NCBI GenBank assembly: GCA_016213895.1
Contig: JACQZJ010000049.1
Location: 1-57,567 of the forward strand
DNA: 57,567 nucleotides
Direction: 5' to 3'
Origin: Planctomycetota bacterium
GTDB lineage: Bacteria > Planctomycetota > B15-G4 > JADJEK01
A program made the position numbers and the translations under genes. The stretch's first letter is position 1. Every line of letters begins with the position of its first letter. Of the stretch, positions 38,120-47,948 are shown piece by piece. Under the pieces are notes generated by a model. The model saw only the letters and a program-made list of their open reading frames with translations, had not been told where the DNA came from and did not search any database.

Positions 38120-41100
38120 ATGCGCGCTTCAACTCGTCGACTCGTGCACGGGATCGTCTTCCTCGCGCCCCTCGCCTGCGCGTCAACGGCGGCCGCTCAG
38201 GGCGTGCCGATCGGCTTCGAGGAGGAGTTCGCCCTGTCAGAAGACCGGGCGGCGACCCTCGAGCGCCTCATCCCGGGAACCGAGGAGTACTACTACTACA
38301 ATTGCCTCCACCGCCAGAACACGGGCGCGCTGGACCAGGTGCCGGACCTGCTCGGCCTGTGGATCGAGCGGCACGGGCGGACCGCCGGCGTCGAGGAGAT
38401 CGAGAACCGCCAGGCGCTCCTCAACTTCGCCCGGGATCCGGCGGCCACGTACGAGTTCCTCATCCGCCGCCTCGGCCTGCGCTTCGACCACCAGCGCCAG
38501 GTGAGCGGCGAGAAGCCGGACCTGCCCACGCGGCTCGACCCCGCCCTCCTGTCGCCTGCGGTGCTCACGGCGCGCGCCCAGGCAAAGCACCCTGGCTCCC
38601 TGGACGGCTTCAACGCCTCGGCCTTCGAGTTCCTGGCAGGGAGCGAGCTGGACGACGCCTTGCTCATGAGCCTGCTCCGGCGCCTCGAGCGCCCGGACCT
38701 GCCGAACCTCCCGGCCCTGGTCGCGCGGAACCTCGCGGACAAGAAGAGCGAGGGCTTCGGGTCCCTCGACATCCACAAGAAGCTCTTGCTCGAACAGCTC
38801 GAGGAGTGCCTGCGCCTGCGGCCCTCCCTGCTGCGCGAGGGCGCGTTCGTCGAGACGTACTTGCGCCGCCTGCTGCCGAGCGCCGACGTGCAGTGGCAGC
38901 GCTCCCCGGAGGAGCGCGCGGCCTACCTGGCGCGCCTCGAGACCTTCGTCGCGCGGCTCGCGCCGGCCTTCAACTCGCTGAAGGCGCACGTGCTCTACCA
39001 CCGCCTGGTGCTCGACCTTGGCCAGGGCCAGCTCGACAAGCAACGCTTCCTGGCCTACCTGCGCCTGCCGCGCCAGGCCGGCTACGTGAACCCGGACTTC
39101 TTGAAGCGGACCAGCCGCTCCGACGACCTGGTGGACTGCGGCCGGGGCTTCCCCACGGACCTTCTGCCCATCGGCGACGACGAGCCGCTGGTGCGTGCCT
39201 GCCTGTCGCACTTCTTCCAGAACGAGGACTCGTACGAGCCCTACGCCGAGTACGTGCGCGAGGACTATCTGGCGCCGCTCTTCGCCGAGACCAAGATCCT
39301 CGCCGGCAGCGGCGACATGGAGCGCTGGTACTCGCTGCTCGGCGATCCGGCCCGCTACGAGGCGCTCAGGGACCGGGTGGAGATCGAGTTCCCGCCCACG
39401 CAGAAGACCGCCTTCGTCGCCGGCGAGCCGGTCTCGCTCGAGGTCGACCTGAAGAACGTGGGCACGCTGCTCGTCAAGGTCTTCGAGATCAGCGCGCTCA
39501 ACTACCACCTCGAGGAGGGGAAGGAGGTCGACGCGTCGATCAACCTGGACGGCCTGGTCGCGAACGAGGAGCAGAGCCACGCCATCGAGGAGAACCCGCT
39601 CAGGCGCGTGCGCCGCACGTTCGACTTCCCGGGCCTCGACCAGCCGGGCGTGTACGTGGTCGAGTTCATCGGCAACGGCCTGTCGAGCCGCGCTGTCATC
39701 CGCAAGGGACGCCTGCAGTACCTGGAGCGGCAGAGCGCGGCCGGCCAGGCGCTGCGCGTGCTCGACGAGGCGGGCAACCACCTGCGGGACGCCTCCATCC
39801 GCTTCGGCGGCCACGAGTACCTGCCCGACGAGGACGGCGAGATCCTGCTGCCCTACTCGACCGACCCGGGCACGCGGCAGATCATCCTGTGCCACGGCCG
39901 CCTCGCCACGCTGGAGCCGTTCGAACACCTCGGGGAGGAGTACCGGCTCGATGCCGCGGTCTTCGTCGAGCGCGAGTCGCTCTTGCCGCGCCGCGGCGCG
40001 CGCATCGTGGTGCGGCCGGCGCTCTTGCTCAACGGCGAGGCGGTCAGCCTCGATCTGCTCGAGGAGCCGATCCTGACGATCACGGCTTCGGACTCGGACG
40101 GCGTGTCCACGACCACGGAGGTCAGGGACCTGAAGCTGTCGCGCGCGAGCGAGTTCGTGCACGAGATCCAGGTGCCGGAGAGGCTCGCCACGCTCTCTGT
40201 CTCCCTGCGCGGCAAGGTCAAGAACCTGAGCCGTGGAGAGACCGTGGACCTCGACTCTGGGCCGAGCGCGGTCCCGCTGAACGGCATTGACAGGACCGAC
40301 CAGATCGGGTGCCCGCTCCTCGGCCTGACTGCCGAGGGATACGTGCTCGACGTGCTCGGCAAGAACGGCGAGCCGATCGCGGACCACGCCGTGGAGCTCC
40401 GCTTCTCGCACCGCGACTACGCCGATCCGGTGACCGTGACCCTGAAGACCGACGCGCGCGGCCGCATCGTGCTCGGTCGCCTCGAGGGCATCACCGCGGT
40501 TCACGCCTCGGGACTGCCGGAAGGGAGCAGCGGCTGGCCGCTGCGCAACGCGGCGCGGAGCTACCCCTCGTGCGTCCAGGGCGAGGCGGGCCAGACGCTC
40601 CGCGTGCCGTACCAGGGCGCGGCGCAGGCGCTGAGCCGCTCCGTCGCGTCCCTGCTGGAAGTGCGCGGCGGCGCCTACGCTCACGACGCCTTCGACCATC
40701 TCTTCTTGCAGGACGGTTTCCTCGAACTGCGCGACCTGGCGCCGGGCGACTACTCCCTGCTGCTCAAGGAGGCGGACCGGACGATCGCGGTGAAGGTGAC
40801 CGCCGGCCGGACGGAAGGCGGGTGGGCGCTCGGCCGCGACCGCCGGCTCGAGACCGGAGGCTCGGACCTGCTGCACATCGCTGAGACCCGGGTGGATGGC
40901 GAGAGCCTGCTCGTGCGCCTCGCCAACGCCTCGGCGGAAGCCCGCGTGCACGTGTTCGCCACGCGCTTCCTGCCGGCTTTCGACCCCTTCTTCAGCCTGG
41001 TCTCGCCGGCGCGGCCGCTGCCCGCGGAGGCCTGGGTGGAGCACGCGGACTCCTCGTACCACTCGGGCCGGGAGATCGGCGACGAGTACCGCTACATCCT

Positions 41101-44100
41101 CGAGCGCCGCTACGCGAAGAAGTTCCCCGGCAACATGCTGCGTCGGCCCGGGCCCGGGCTTTTGCTGAATCCCTGGGCGCTCGAGGAGACCGAGGGCGCG
41201 ATCGGCGAGGGCGGCGGCGCGACCGGCGGCTTCGGCGGGGCGCCGGGCGCGAGGAGGCGGGGCCGCGCGGACGGAGCGGGCCGCGCGGGCGCGGCGCCGG
41301 CGGCCGCGGGCGTCTTCCCCAACCTGGACTTCCTGCCGCAGCCGTCCGCGGTGCTCGTCAACCTCAAGGCCGGCGCCGATGGTGTGGTGCGCGTGCCGCT
41401 CGCCGACCTTGGTCTGGGCCAGCAGGTGCACGTCATCGCCGTGGACAAGGAGAGCACGGTCTGCACTTCGCTCACGCTGCCAGAGAAGAGTCTCGAGCCC
41501 GCGGATCAGCGCCTGGCCGTTGCCCTCGATCCGGCGCGGCACCTGGTGGAGCAGAGGAGCATCGACTTCGTGGACAAGGGCGCGAGCGCGGTGATCGAGG
41601 ACGTCGCGACCGCGAGCGTGGAGAACTACGACTCCCTGGCCAAGGTGCACCGGCTCTTCCTGACGCTTTCCGGAAACCAGGACCTGGCGCGCTTCGCCTT
41701 CGTGCTGCGCTGGCCGGAGCTCTCGCCCGAGGAGAAGCGCGAGCTCTACTCGCAGCACGCCTGCCACGAGCTGCACTTCTTCATCCAGCAGAAGGACCCG
41801 GAGTTCTTCGCCGCCGTCATCCGGCCGTATCTCGCGAACAAGGCGCGAAAGACCTTCCTCGACCGCTGGCTCCTGGGCGAGGACCTCTCGGCATACCTCG
41901 AGCCGTGGGCCTTCTCGCGGCTGAACGTGGTGGAGCGCATCCTCCTCAGCCAGCGCCTCGAGGGCGAGGCCGAGGCCGTGGCGCGCCACGTGCGCGACCT
42001 CCTGGACTTGGTGCCGCCCAATCCGGAGCTGGAGTTCTTCCGCTTCGCGTCGGCCTTGAGGAGCCGCTCTCTCGAGCAGGAGCCGGGCCTCGGCAAGGAG
42101 CTCGCCGACATCCGCGAGCTGCTCAAGAAGGCGGATGAGCCGGCCGCTGCTCCGAGCGGTCCGGGGGCGCCCGGCGGGTTCGTGCGCCGCAAGGCCAAGG
42201 ACGAGGAGGCCGAGGTCGCCGAGGACTCGCTCGAGATGGATGAGGTCGCGGCCGACAAGGCCCCGGCTCGCCCCGAGGCGGAGAAGAGCCTGGAGGCCAA
42301 GGATGCGAAGCTGCGCTCCGAGGTGCGCCGGCTCTACCGCGCGCCCTTGAAGACGCGCCGCTACGTGGAGCACAACTACTGGCACCTGCCGATCGCACAG
42401 CAGGACGGTGGCCTGATCAGCGCCAACGCCTTCTGGCGCGACTACGCCGAGGCCAAGGGCCAGAGGCCGTTCCTTTCGACGCGCTTCCCCGAGGCCGCGG
42501 GCAGCTTCGCCGAGATGATGCTCGCGCTTGCCGTGCTCGACCTGCCGTTCACCGCGGGCGAGCACGCGATCACGGCGGACGGCAGCCGCCTCTCGCTCGC
42601 TGCCGCGACCCCGCTGCTCCTGGTCAGGAAGGAGATCGAGGAGGCCCAGCCTGCCGAGGAGAAGGTCCCGCTCCTCCTCAGCCAGAACTTCTTCCGTCTG
42701 GACGACCGCTACCGCTTCGAGGGCAGCGAACGGCGCGACAACTTCGTCACGGACGAGTTCCTGGCCGGAGTCGCCTACGGCTGCCAGGTGGTGCTGACCA
42801 ACCCGACCTCGTCGCCGCGGAAGCTCGAGCTCCTGCTGCAGATCCCGCAGGGCGCCATCCCGGTGCAGAACGGCTTCGTGACGCGCGGCCTGCCCGCGCA
42901 GATCGAACCCTACGGCACGGCGACCTTCGAGTACTCCTTCTACTTCCCCACGGCGGGCCAGTTCCCCCACTACCCGGCGCACGCCAGCCGGGAGGGCGAG
43001 CTGGTCGCCTTCGCCGCGCCGGCCAGCATGAACGTGGTGCTGGCGCTGAGCCGCGTGGACACCACGTCCTGGGAGCACGTCTCGCAGAGCGGCGCGTCCG
43101 AGCAGGTGCTCGCCTACCTGCAGGCCGAGAACCTCGAGCGCACCGATCTGGCGCGCATCGCCTGGCGCATGCGCGAGCGCTCCTTCTTCGAGGCGGTGAT
43201 GGCGCTCCTGCGGGGCCGGCACGTGTACCACGACACGCTCTGGTCGTACGGCCTCAAGCACGCCGAGGCGTCCGCGACGCGCGAGTTCCTGCGGCACGCC
43301 GATCACTTCGTCGCGCGCTGCGGCCGCTGCCTGGAGTCGCCGCTGCTCGCGATCGACCCGATCGAGCGGCTGGCCTACCAGCACGTCGAGTATGAGCCGC
43401 TCTACAACCCGCGCGCCCACCGCTTCGGCAAGCGGCGCGAGATCCTGAACCCGGACCTGGCGCGCCAGTACCTCGCGCTGCTCGACATCCTCGCCTACCG
43501 GCCGCGCCTCGACGACGCGGACTGGATGAGCGTCACCTACTACCTGCTGCTGCAGGACCGCGTCGAGGAGGCGGAGCGGAGCTTCGCCAAGGTGAACGCC
43601 GCCGGGCTGCCCACGGCGCTGCAGTACGACTACCTGCGCGCCTACCTGGACTTCTTCAGCGACGGGCACGCGCTCGCGCGCGGCATCGCCGAGAGGTACG
43701 CCAAGCACCCGGTGGAGCGCTGGCGGGCCCTGTTCCAGGACGTCTTGAACCAGCTCGACGAGGCGGCCGGGAAGTCGGCAGCCACGAGCGACGTCGAGGA
43801 CCGCACGCAGGTCCAGGGCGAACTCGCGGCGCGCGAGCCCTCGCTCGAGCTCAAGGTCGAGGCGCAGAACGTCGCGCTTTCCCACCGGAACGTCGCGAGC
43901 TGCGAGATCAGCTATTACGAGATGGACATCGAGTTCCTCTTCTCCACCAGCCCCTTCGTGCAGCAGGGCCTGGGCTCATTCGCCTTCATCCGGCCCAATC
44001 GCACGGACCGCGTGGCGCTCGCGGAGGGGCAGAGCGAGACGTCCTTCGCTCTTCCCGAGGACTTCCGCAGCAAGAACGTCCTGGTCGAGGCGCGCGCCGG

Positions 44101-44410
44101 CGGCATCACGCGGCGCCAGGCGTACTTCGCCAACTCGCTCGTGGTGCAGATGATCGAGGGCTACGGCCAGTTGAAGGTCACGCGCGCCGGGAGCGGGGCG
44201 CCGCTCTCCAAGGTGTACGTCAAGGTCTTCGCCCGCACGGACGGCGGCGCGGTGCGCTTCCACAAGGACGGCTACACCGACCTCAGGGGCCTCTTCGACT
44301 ACGCCTCGCTTTCGGGCGAGGGAGCGGGCGACGCTGAGCGCTACGCGATTCTCATCCTCTCCGAGGAGGACGGCGCCGTCATCCGCGAGGCCGCGCCGCC
44401 AGCGGAGTAG
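38120..44410 (+). CDS. Giant exported protein (2096 aa), intact copy 2
   Basis: The protein starts with a signal peptide (GIVFLAPLACASTAAAQG). Residues ~30-390 are helical (EEYYYYNCLHRQNTGALDQV). Residues ~420-700 are beta modules resembling macroglobulin MG domains (LEVDLKNVGTLLVKVFEISA, PGVYVVEFIGNGLSSRAVI). A long alternating region follows, with a Gly/Ala/Arg-rich linker near 1045 and a charged linker near 1350. After that come TPR-like helices with RCGRC, and a beta-rich C-terminus (EFLFSTSPFVQQGLGSFAFI, GQLKVTRAGSGAPLSKVYVK). There is no thioester motif (GCGEQ-like), so it is not a classical alpha-2-macroglobulin. I do not recognise a named family. It is a duplicate of the gene at 19626-25663 including its promoter block. 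An overlapping 1882-codon antisense frame is a shadow. Confidence 0.85.
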   Translation: MRASTRRLVHGIVFLAPLACASTAAAQGVPIGFEEEFALSEDRAATLERLIPGTEEYYYYNCLHRQNTGALDQVPDLLGLWIERHGRTAGVEEIENRQALLNFARDPAATYEFLIRRLGLRFDHQRQVSGEKPDLPTRLDPALLSPAVLTARAQAKHPGSLDGFNASAFEFLAGSELDDALLMSLLRRLERPDLPNLPALVARNLADKKSEGFGSLDIHKKLLLEQLEECLRLRPSLLREGAFVETYLRRLLPSADVQWQRSPEERAAYLARLETFVARLAPAFNSLKAHVLYHRLVLDLGQGQLDKQRFLAYLRLPRQAGYVNPDFLKRTSRSDDLVDCGRGFPTDLLPIGDDEPLVRACLSHFFQNEDSYEPYAEYVREDYLAPLFAETKILAGSGDMERWYSLLGDPARYEALRDRVEIEFPPTQKTAFVAGEPVSLEVDLKNVGTLLVKVFEISALNYHLEEGKEVDASINLDGLVANEEQSHAIEENPLRRVRRTFDFPGLDQPGVYVVEFIGNGLSSRAVIRKGRLQYLERQSAAGQALRVLDEAGNHLRDASIRFGGHEYLPDEDGEILLPYSTDPGTRQIILCHGRLATLEPFEHLGEEYRLDAAVFVERESLLPRRGARIVVRPALLLNGEAVSLDLLEEPILTITASDSDGVSTTTEVRDLKLSRASEFVHEIQVPERLATLSVSLRGKVKNLSRGETVDLDSGPSAVPLNGIDRTDQIGCPLLGLTAEGYVLDVLGKNGEPIADHAVELRFSHRDYADPVTVTLKTDARGRIVLGRLEGITAVHASGLPEGSSGWPLRNAARSYPSCVQGEAGQTLRVPYQGAAQALSRSVASLLEVRGGAYAHDAFDHLFLQDGFLELRDLAPGDYSLLLKEADRTIAVKVTAGRTEGGWALGRDRRLETGGSDLLHIAETRVDGESLLVRLANASAEARVHVFATRFLPAFDPFFSLVSPARPLPAEAWVEHADSSYHSGREIGDEYRYILERRYAKKFPGNMLRRPGPGLLLNPWALEETEGAIGEGGGATGGFGGAPGARRRGRADGAGRAGAAPAAAGVFPNLDFLPQPSAVLVNLKAGADGVVRVPLADLGLGQQVHVIAVDKESTVCTSLTLPEKSLEPADQRLAVALDPARHLVEQRSIDFVDKGASAVIEDVATASVENYDSLAKVHRLFLTLSGNQDLARFAFVLRWPELSPEEKRELYSQHACHELHFFIQQKDPEFFAAVIRPYLANKARKTFLDRWLLGEDLSAYLEPWAFSRLNVVERILLSQRLEGEAEAVARHVRDLLDLVPPNPELEFFRFASALRSRSLEQEPGLGKELADIRELLKKADEPAAAPSGPGAPGGFVRRKAKDEEAEVAEDSLEMDEVAADKAPARPEAEKSLEAKDAKLRSEVRRLYRAPLKTRRYVEHNYWHLPIAQQDGGLISANAFWRDYAEAKGQRPFLSTRFPEAAGSFAEMMLALAVLDLPFTAGEHAITADGSRLSLAAATPLLLVRKEIEEAQPAEEKVPLLLSQNFFRLDDRYRFEGSERRDNFVTDEFLAGVAYGCQVVLTNPTSSPRKLELLLQIPQGAIPVQNGFVTRGLPAQIEPYGTATFEYSFYFPTAGQFPHYPAHASREGELVAFAAPASMNVVLALSRVDTTSWEHVSQSGASEQVLAYLQAENLERTDLARIAWRMRERSFFEAVMALLRGRHVYHDTLWSYGLKHAEASATREFLRHADHFVARCGRCLESPLLAIDPIERLAYQHVEYEPLYNPRAHRFGKRREILNPDLARQYLALLDILAYRPRLDDADWMSVTYYLLLQDRVEEAERSFAKVNAAGLPTALQYDYLRAYLDFFSDGHALARGIAERYAKHPVERWRALFQDVLNQLDEAAGKSAATSDVEDRTQVQGELAAREPSLELKVEAQNVALSHRNVASCEISYYEMDIEFLFSTSPFVQQGLGSFAFIRPNRTDRVALAEGQSETSFALPEDFRSKNVLVEARAGGITRRQAYFANSLVVQMIEGYGQLKVTRAGSGAPLSKVYVKVFARTDGGAVRFHKDGYTDLRGLFDYASLSGEGAGDAERYAILILSEEDGAVIREAAPPAE

Positions 44411-44748
44411 CGGCGCCGCTTGCGACGCCCCGCGCGGTCAAACGAAGACCGGCTCGCGCCGGCCCGCCCGGCCGCTTCCCGCCGGGACCGGGAGCGGGCG
44501 GAACTGTGGGTCTCCACGATGGGTTCCCTGTCCTTTGCGCAGATGTCCGCGCGCCGCCCGCCGTCCTGCGACCGACAAGGCCTTGGCGAGGCCACGGGCG
44601 CTTCGCCCGTGCAATGCTGAGCTAGTCCCAGGACCGTGTCTCTTCGCGGCGATCGGCATTCCCCCGCCGCGGTGGGGCGCCCCCTCGTCGTGGAACGCGC
44701 ATGAATCGTGGGGTTCTGCTTGGCTTCCGAATCGCCCGCGGCTAATAT
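44411..44748. other. Gene-free spacer before the transposase
   Basis: This 338-base gap shows no convincing gene on either strand. It contains the hairpin at 44593-44611. On the plus strand, TTGGCT (44721-44726) lies 17 bases before TAATAT (44744-44749), a possible promoter for the transposase that would start transcription almost at its ATG. Confidence 0.4.
44593..44611. repeat. REP-like perfect hairpin near the transposase
   Basis: CACGGGCGCTTCGCCCGTG is a perfect 8-base-pair stem with a 3-base loop, 150 bases upstream of a REP-associated type transposase. Such transposases act on short imperfect palindromes. I saw no second copy in this window, so the call is tentative. Confidence 0.45.
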
Positions 44749-45468
44749 GTGCCCAATAACATGAACAGGAAGCGACGACCGATCCCGACCCAGCAACGGT
44801 TCGCCTTCGCCCGGCGCGGCGGCCGGCGGCCCGGCGCCGGGCGCAAGCCCAAGGGGGAACGGGCCGGGGTCTCGCACAAGACGCGCGAGGCGCTCGCGGC
44901 GCGCTTCCCCGTGCACGTGACCGTGCGGTTCGAGCAGGGCCTGCCGCGGCTGCGCGACGCGAAGACCAACTGTGTGCTGAAGGGCGCGTTCGCGGCCGGG
45001 TGCGACCGCTTCGGCTTTCGGCTCGCGCACTACTCGGTGCAGACGAACCACGTGCACCTGATCTGCGAGGGAAAGGACCGCGAGGCGCTGGCGAAGGGCA
45101 TGCAGGGGCTGTTGATCCGGGTGGCCAAGGCGCTGAACCGGCTCTGGGAGCGGCACGGACGGGTGTTCGCCGACCGCTACTACGCCCGCATTCTGAGGAC
45201 GCCACGCGAGGTGAGAAGCGCGCTGTGCTACGTCTTGAACAACGCGCGGCGGCACGCGGTGCGGCTGGGGAGGGCGCTCCTTGATCCCTTCGCGAGCGGA
45301 TTCTGGTTCGTCGGCTGGAAGGAGACCGCGGGTCGGCTGCCCCGGGGCCTGAGCGACACGGACGGTGACCGTCCCCTGGCGCGAGCGAGAACCTGGCTGC
45401 TGGAACTCGGCTGGCGGAAGCGCGGCCTGATCAGCATGCGCGAGGTCCCGGCCGCCGGGGCTCTTTGA
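44749..45468 (+). CDS. REP-associated (IS200-like) tyrosine transposase
   Basis: The 239-residue protein is a single-domain Y1 transposase of the RayT type. The metal-binding HUH motif is NHVHLI, the catalytic Tyr lies in VFADRYYARIL, and LRTPREVRSALCYVLNNARR is the conserved C-terminal block. The N-terminus is Arg/Lys/Gly-rich (GGRRPGAGRKPKG), likely a DNA-binding extension. The listed start is GTG at 44749; an ATG at 44761 is equally possible. There are no terminal inverted repeats or flanking partner gene (tnpB), consistent with the domesticated REP-linked group rather than a full insertion sequence. It may have contributed to rearrangement in the decayed region downstream. Confidence 0.88.
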   Translation: MPNNMNRKRRPIPTQQRFAFARRGGRRPGAGRKPKGERAGVSHKTREALAARFPVHVTVRFEQGLPRLRDAKTNCVLKGAFAAGCDRFGFRLAHYSVQTNHVHLICEGKDREALAKGMQGLLIRVAKALNRLWERHGRVFADRYYARILRTPREVRSALCYVLNNARRHAVRLGRALLDPFASGFWFVGWKETAGRLPRGLSDTDGDRPLARARTWLLELGWRKRGLISMREVPAAGAL

Positions 45469-45733
45469 CGCTCAAACCGTGAGAGGCAAGATCCCGTCCG
45501 CTCGCCTTGGGCCGAGTACCCCGAACGCGCGCCCGCGACGAGCCGCGTTCGCGGAACCTGTCCCGCCGCTCAAGACCTTCGGCGCGGCTCGGCGCGTCGC
45601 CGACCGCCGTCCTGCGCGCAGGAGCCCGACCCCTCGCCCACCTCTGCTGCGGGGTTCGGCTCCCGGAGCTGCAGCTCCTTCAGGGGAAGTCCTCCAAGCT
45701 CAAGCAATCCGCCTGAAAGCCGTGAATTCCAGA

Positions 45734-45758
45734 TGAGCCTCTCCTGCGGAGAGGCTCA
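45734..45758. terminator. Hairpin at the end of the beta-helix pseudogene
   Basis: TGAGCCTCTCC and GGAGAGGCTCA make a perfect 11-base-pair stem with a TGC loop, overlapping the stop codon of the minus-strand pseudogene at 45756. It lacks a T run on either side but fits a bidirectional terminator between convergent units. Confidence 0.5.
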
Positions 45759-47125
45759 CTCGAGTTCCGGAACGGCGGGCACGACGTGCGTGCCGTCGCT
45801 GCTCGAGTTGGCGCTGAAGCTGGAGGTCGTGCCGTCGTTCGCGAAGTCGATGCGGCTCTTCTTGGCCGTGTTGCCGCTCATGATCATGTTGCTGCCGGAA
45901 AGCTGAAAACCGTCGCCCGAGCAGCCTTTGGCCTCGTTCCCGGAGACCGTGTGGCTGTTGCCCGCGATGCGCAGGCCGTCCCGGTTCTGGCCCCCGCAGC
46001 CCTCCACGGCGTTGTCCTGGATCGTAAAGAACGAGCAGTCGGAGGAGACCAGGATGCCGTGGGATCCGCCTCCCTTGACGGTGTTCCTCCTGAGCACGCC
46101 TCCGGCGACCGCCGTTCCACCCACGGAGATTCCCTCGCTGTTGCCGAACACCTCGTTGCACACGTTGTCGATGATGCGGGGCAGCAGGCCGTCGTAGTGG
46201 ATGGCGTCGCCCGAGACGCGGCGGATGCGGTTATCGCGCACCGTGTTGTCGTCTCCGTCGATGTTGACGCCGTAGTTGAGGATGTCCTGGAGGTCGTTGT
46301 CCTCGACCGCGCTCGAGTTCCCCGACACGAAGATCCCGTAGTTGCTGATGTAGCGCAGGTCGTTGTCGCGCACCAGGGCGTTGCTGCCATCGACGTAGAT
46401 TTCCCAGTTGCTGTTGTTGGAGACCTTGTTGTTCAGGACGTCGGCGCCGTCGCCCTCGATGTAGATGCCCCAGTTGCGGTAGCACCAGTTGCCGACGTGG
46501 GTCGCCTTGCAGTCCTCGATCGCTCCGTCGGTGCCGTCGTTCTCGACCGCGCTGTCGTGCACGAAGTCGAACGCGCACTTCCGCACGCGGGCCGCGTTGT
46601 CCGTGACCAGGACGGCATCGTTGCCGCAGTGCTTGACCGTCACCTGCGTGATCAGGGCGCTGTCTCCGTCCACGCCCACGCAGCGGCCGAAGGTGCCCCA
46701 CGAGCGGCACTGGGCGATGAGCGCGTTGTGAGCGTTCTCGGCGTAGACGTCCGCGGTCTCGTTGGCCGTGAAGTCGCACCCCTTCACCGTCAGGGCCGCC
46801 TGCTTGCCGTGGATGCCGTAGCCGAAGAGAGCGCCGCCGTTGTTCAGCGCGGTCTTGATGAAGACGCCCAGGATGGTCACGTCGTAGGAGTCGACCAGAA
46901 TGCCCGGGCCGGCGCCCGCGCCGCCCGGAGGCCTGGCGTCGATCGTCACCTTCCCGAACGGCCCGATCGTGAACCCGCTCTGCCGGCCGGGACGTTGACG
47001 TTCTCCTGGCAGACGCCCTCCTTGGCGACAGAAATCGCCGCCTGCGCGGAGCCCACAAGCGCGAGGGCGGCCGATAGCGCCGCGAGGCCTCGGGTGGTGC
47101 GGCCGAGCGTCTTCTGGATCTGCAT
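45756..47125 (-). pseudogene. Frameshifted exported beta-helix protein, second family
   Basis: The ATG at 47125 (ribosome site AGGGAG directly before it) starts a signal peptide (LAALSAALALVGSAQAA) and reads ISVAKEGVCQENVNVPAG. Just after this, near 46985, the frame breaks: the protein continues sensibly only in another frame from SGFTIGPFGKVTIDARPPGG. The remaining ~400 residues are good beta-helix coils (GIYIEGDGADVLNNKVSNNS, GVNIDGDDNTVRDNRIRR) ending VPAVPELE. Some residues appear missing at the join. The repeat differs from the NosD-like trio elsewhere, so this is a separate family. The rest of the gene is undamaged, so the break is probably recent. Confidence 0.7.
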
Positions 47126-47234
47126 CTCCCTGTCCTCCCGTGCTGTGCGCGAGGCCCGGGCGGACGCACGCCTTGCGCGCGCGGCCGCGGGTTGATTGGT
47201 TCCAGGCCAGGCGGATGGTATCCTCTTCACCACG

Positions 47235-47618
47235 ATGACGATCGAGTTCCACCTCATCTGGAAGGACCAGTGCGACGCGGCGCGCGCGATCAAGGAACAG
47301 TACGGCGTGCAGCAGGCGCTTGGCTACCTGCTGGGCGAGAAGCTGGTGAACTTCGTGCGCGCGGCCGCATCGCGGCCCGAGTTCGCGGCTGAGCTTCCGA
47401 ACTTCGTGGCGGAGATCGGGGACATCTTCGAGCCCCACGAAGTGCTGGGCTACCTCGACTCCGTCAAGCGAATCGGCGCGCTCGGACATGTCTGCTCGGA
47501 CGAGGAGCACGAGTTCCTGCGCGAGCACGGCGCCATCGAGGAGAGCCCCGTCACCGGAGCCGAGGACATCCTCATCATGGCGGCGATCAGGAAGATGCTC
47601 GTTCCGGAAGCGGAGTGA
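47235..47618 (+). CDS. Small conserved-looking cytoplasmic protein (127 aa)
   Basis: From the ATG at 47235 the product reads MTIEFHLIWKDQCDAARAIK, then GVQQALGYLLGEKLVNFVRA, GDIFEPHEVLGYLDSVKRIG and a short tail. It is helical, well-balanced and typical of a real small protein. I recall similar small hypothetical proteins but cannot name a family or function. A TTG 13 codons upstream extends the frame, but ATG is the better start. It is divergent from the beta-helix pseudogene, with about 110 bases between them. No signal peptide or membrane segment is seen. Confidence 0.65.
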   Translation: MTIEFHLIWKDQCDAARAIKEQYGVQQALGYLLGEKLVNFVRAAASRPEFAAELPNFVAEIGDIFEPHEVLGYLDSVKRIGALGHVCSDEEHEFLREHGAIEESPVTGAEDILIMAAIRKMLVPEAE

Positions 47619-47633
47619 CCGCGAGGACGCGCT

Positions 47634-47941
47634 CACTGGTGACGCCACCCCGGGCGGCTCGATCCAGGTGAAGCAGTTCGGCCCGCCGGGTGCCGCGCCA
47701 ATCGGCGTCCTCGCCTCTTTCTCGATCGTGACGCCACCCCTCTCCATCGGCTACGGCGACTGGTATCTCGGCGCTCCCCTGTTCGGACCCTGGGTCCTGC
47801 CGGCCATCCCGGCGTCCGGGATGATCGTTCTGCTGGCCACCCTGCCGCGCTCGCCGCCCGGCCCCTACAGCGTCTTCGTCCAGGCCGCCGGCCGAGCGCC
47901 CCTCTCCTTGACCAACCTGTGCGAGATCGAGGTGGAGAGAC
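47634..47941 (+). pseudogene. Orphan C-terminal beta domain of a lost exported protein
   Basis: With no start or signal, this ~100-codon stretch encodes TPGGSIQVKQFGPPGAAPIG, then WVLPAIPASGMIVLLATLP, GPYSVFVQAAG and LSLTNLCEIEVE. It has the same plan as the C-terminal domains of the genes at 32029 and 33966. The body of its parent gene is absent. It meets the broken beta-helix gene tail to tail. Confidence 0.6.
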
Positions 47942-47948
47942 CGGACTG

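Noticed and set aside
38237-43885. 1882-codon open frame antisense to giant gene copy 2
   Set aside because: It is rich in Arg, Ala, Leu and Val from reversed G/C-ending codons, has no domain, and lies wholly opposite a gene with a signal peptide and a paralogue.
45479-45736. 85-codon frame between the transposase and beta-helix pseudogene
   Set aside because: Arg/Pro/Ala-rich with no ribosome site or motif; most likely non-coding spacer.
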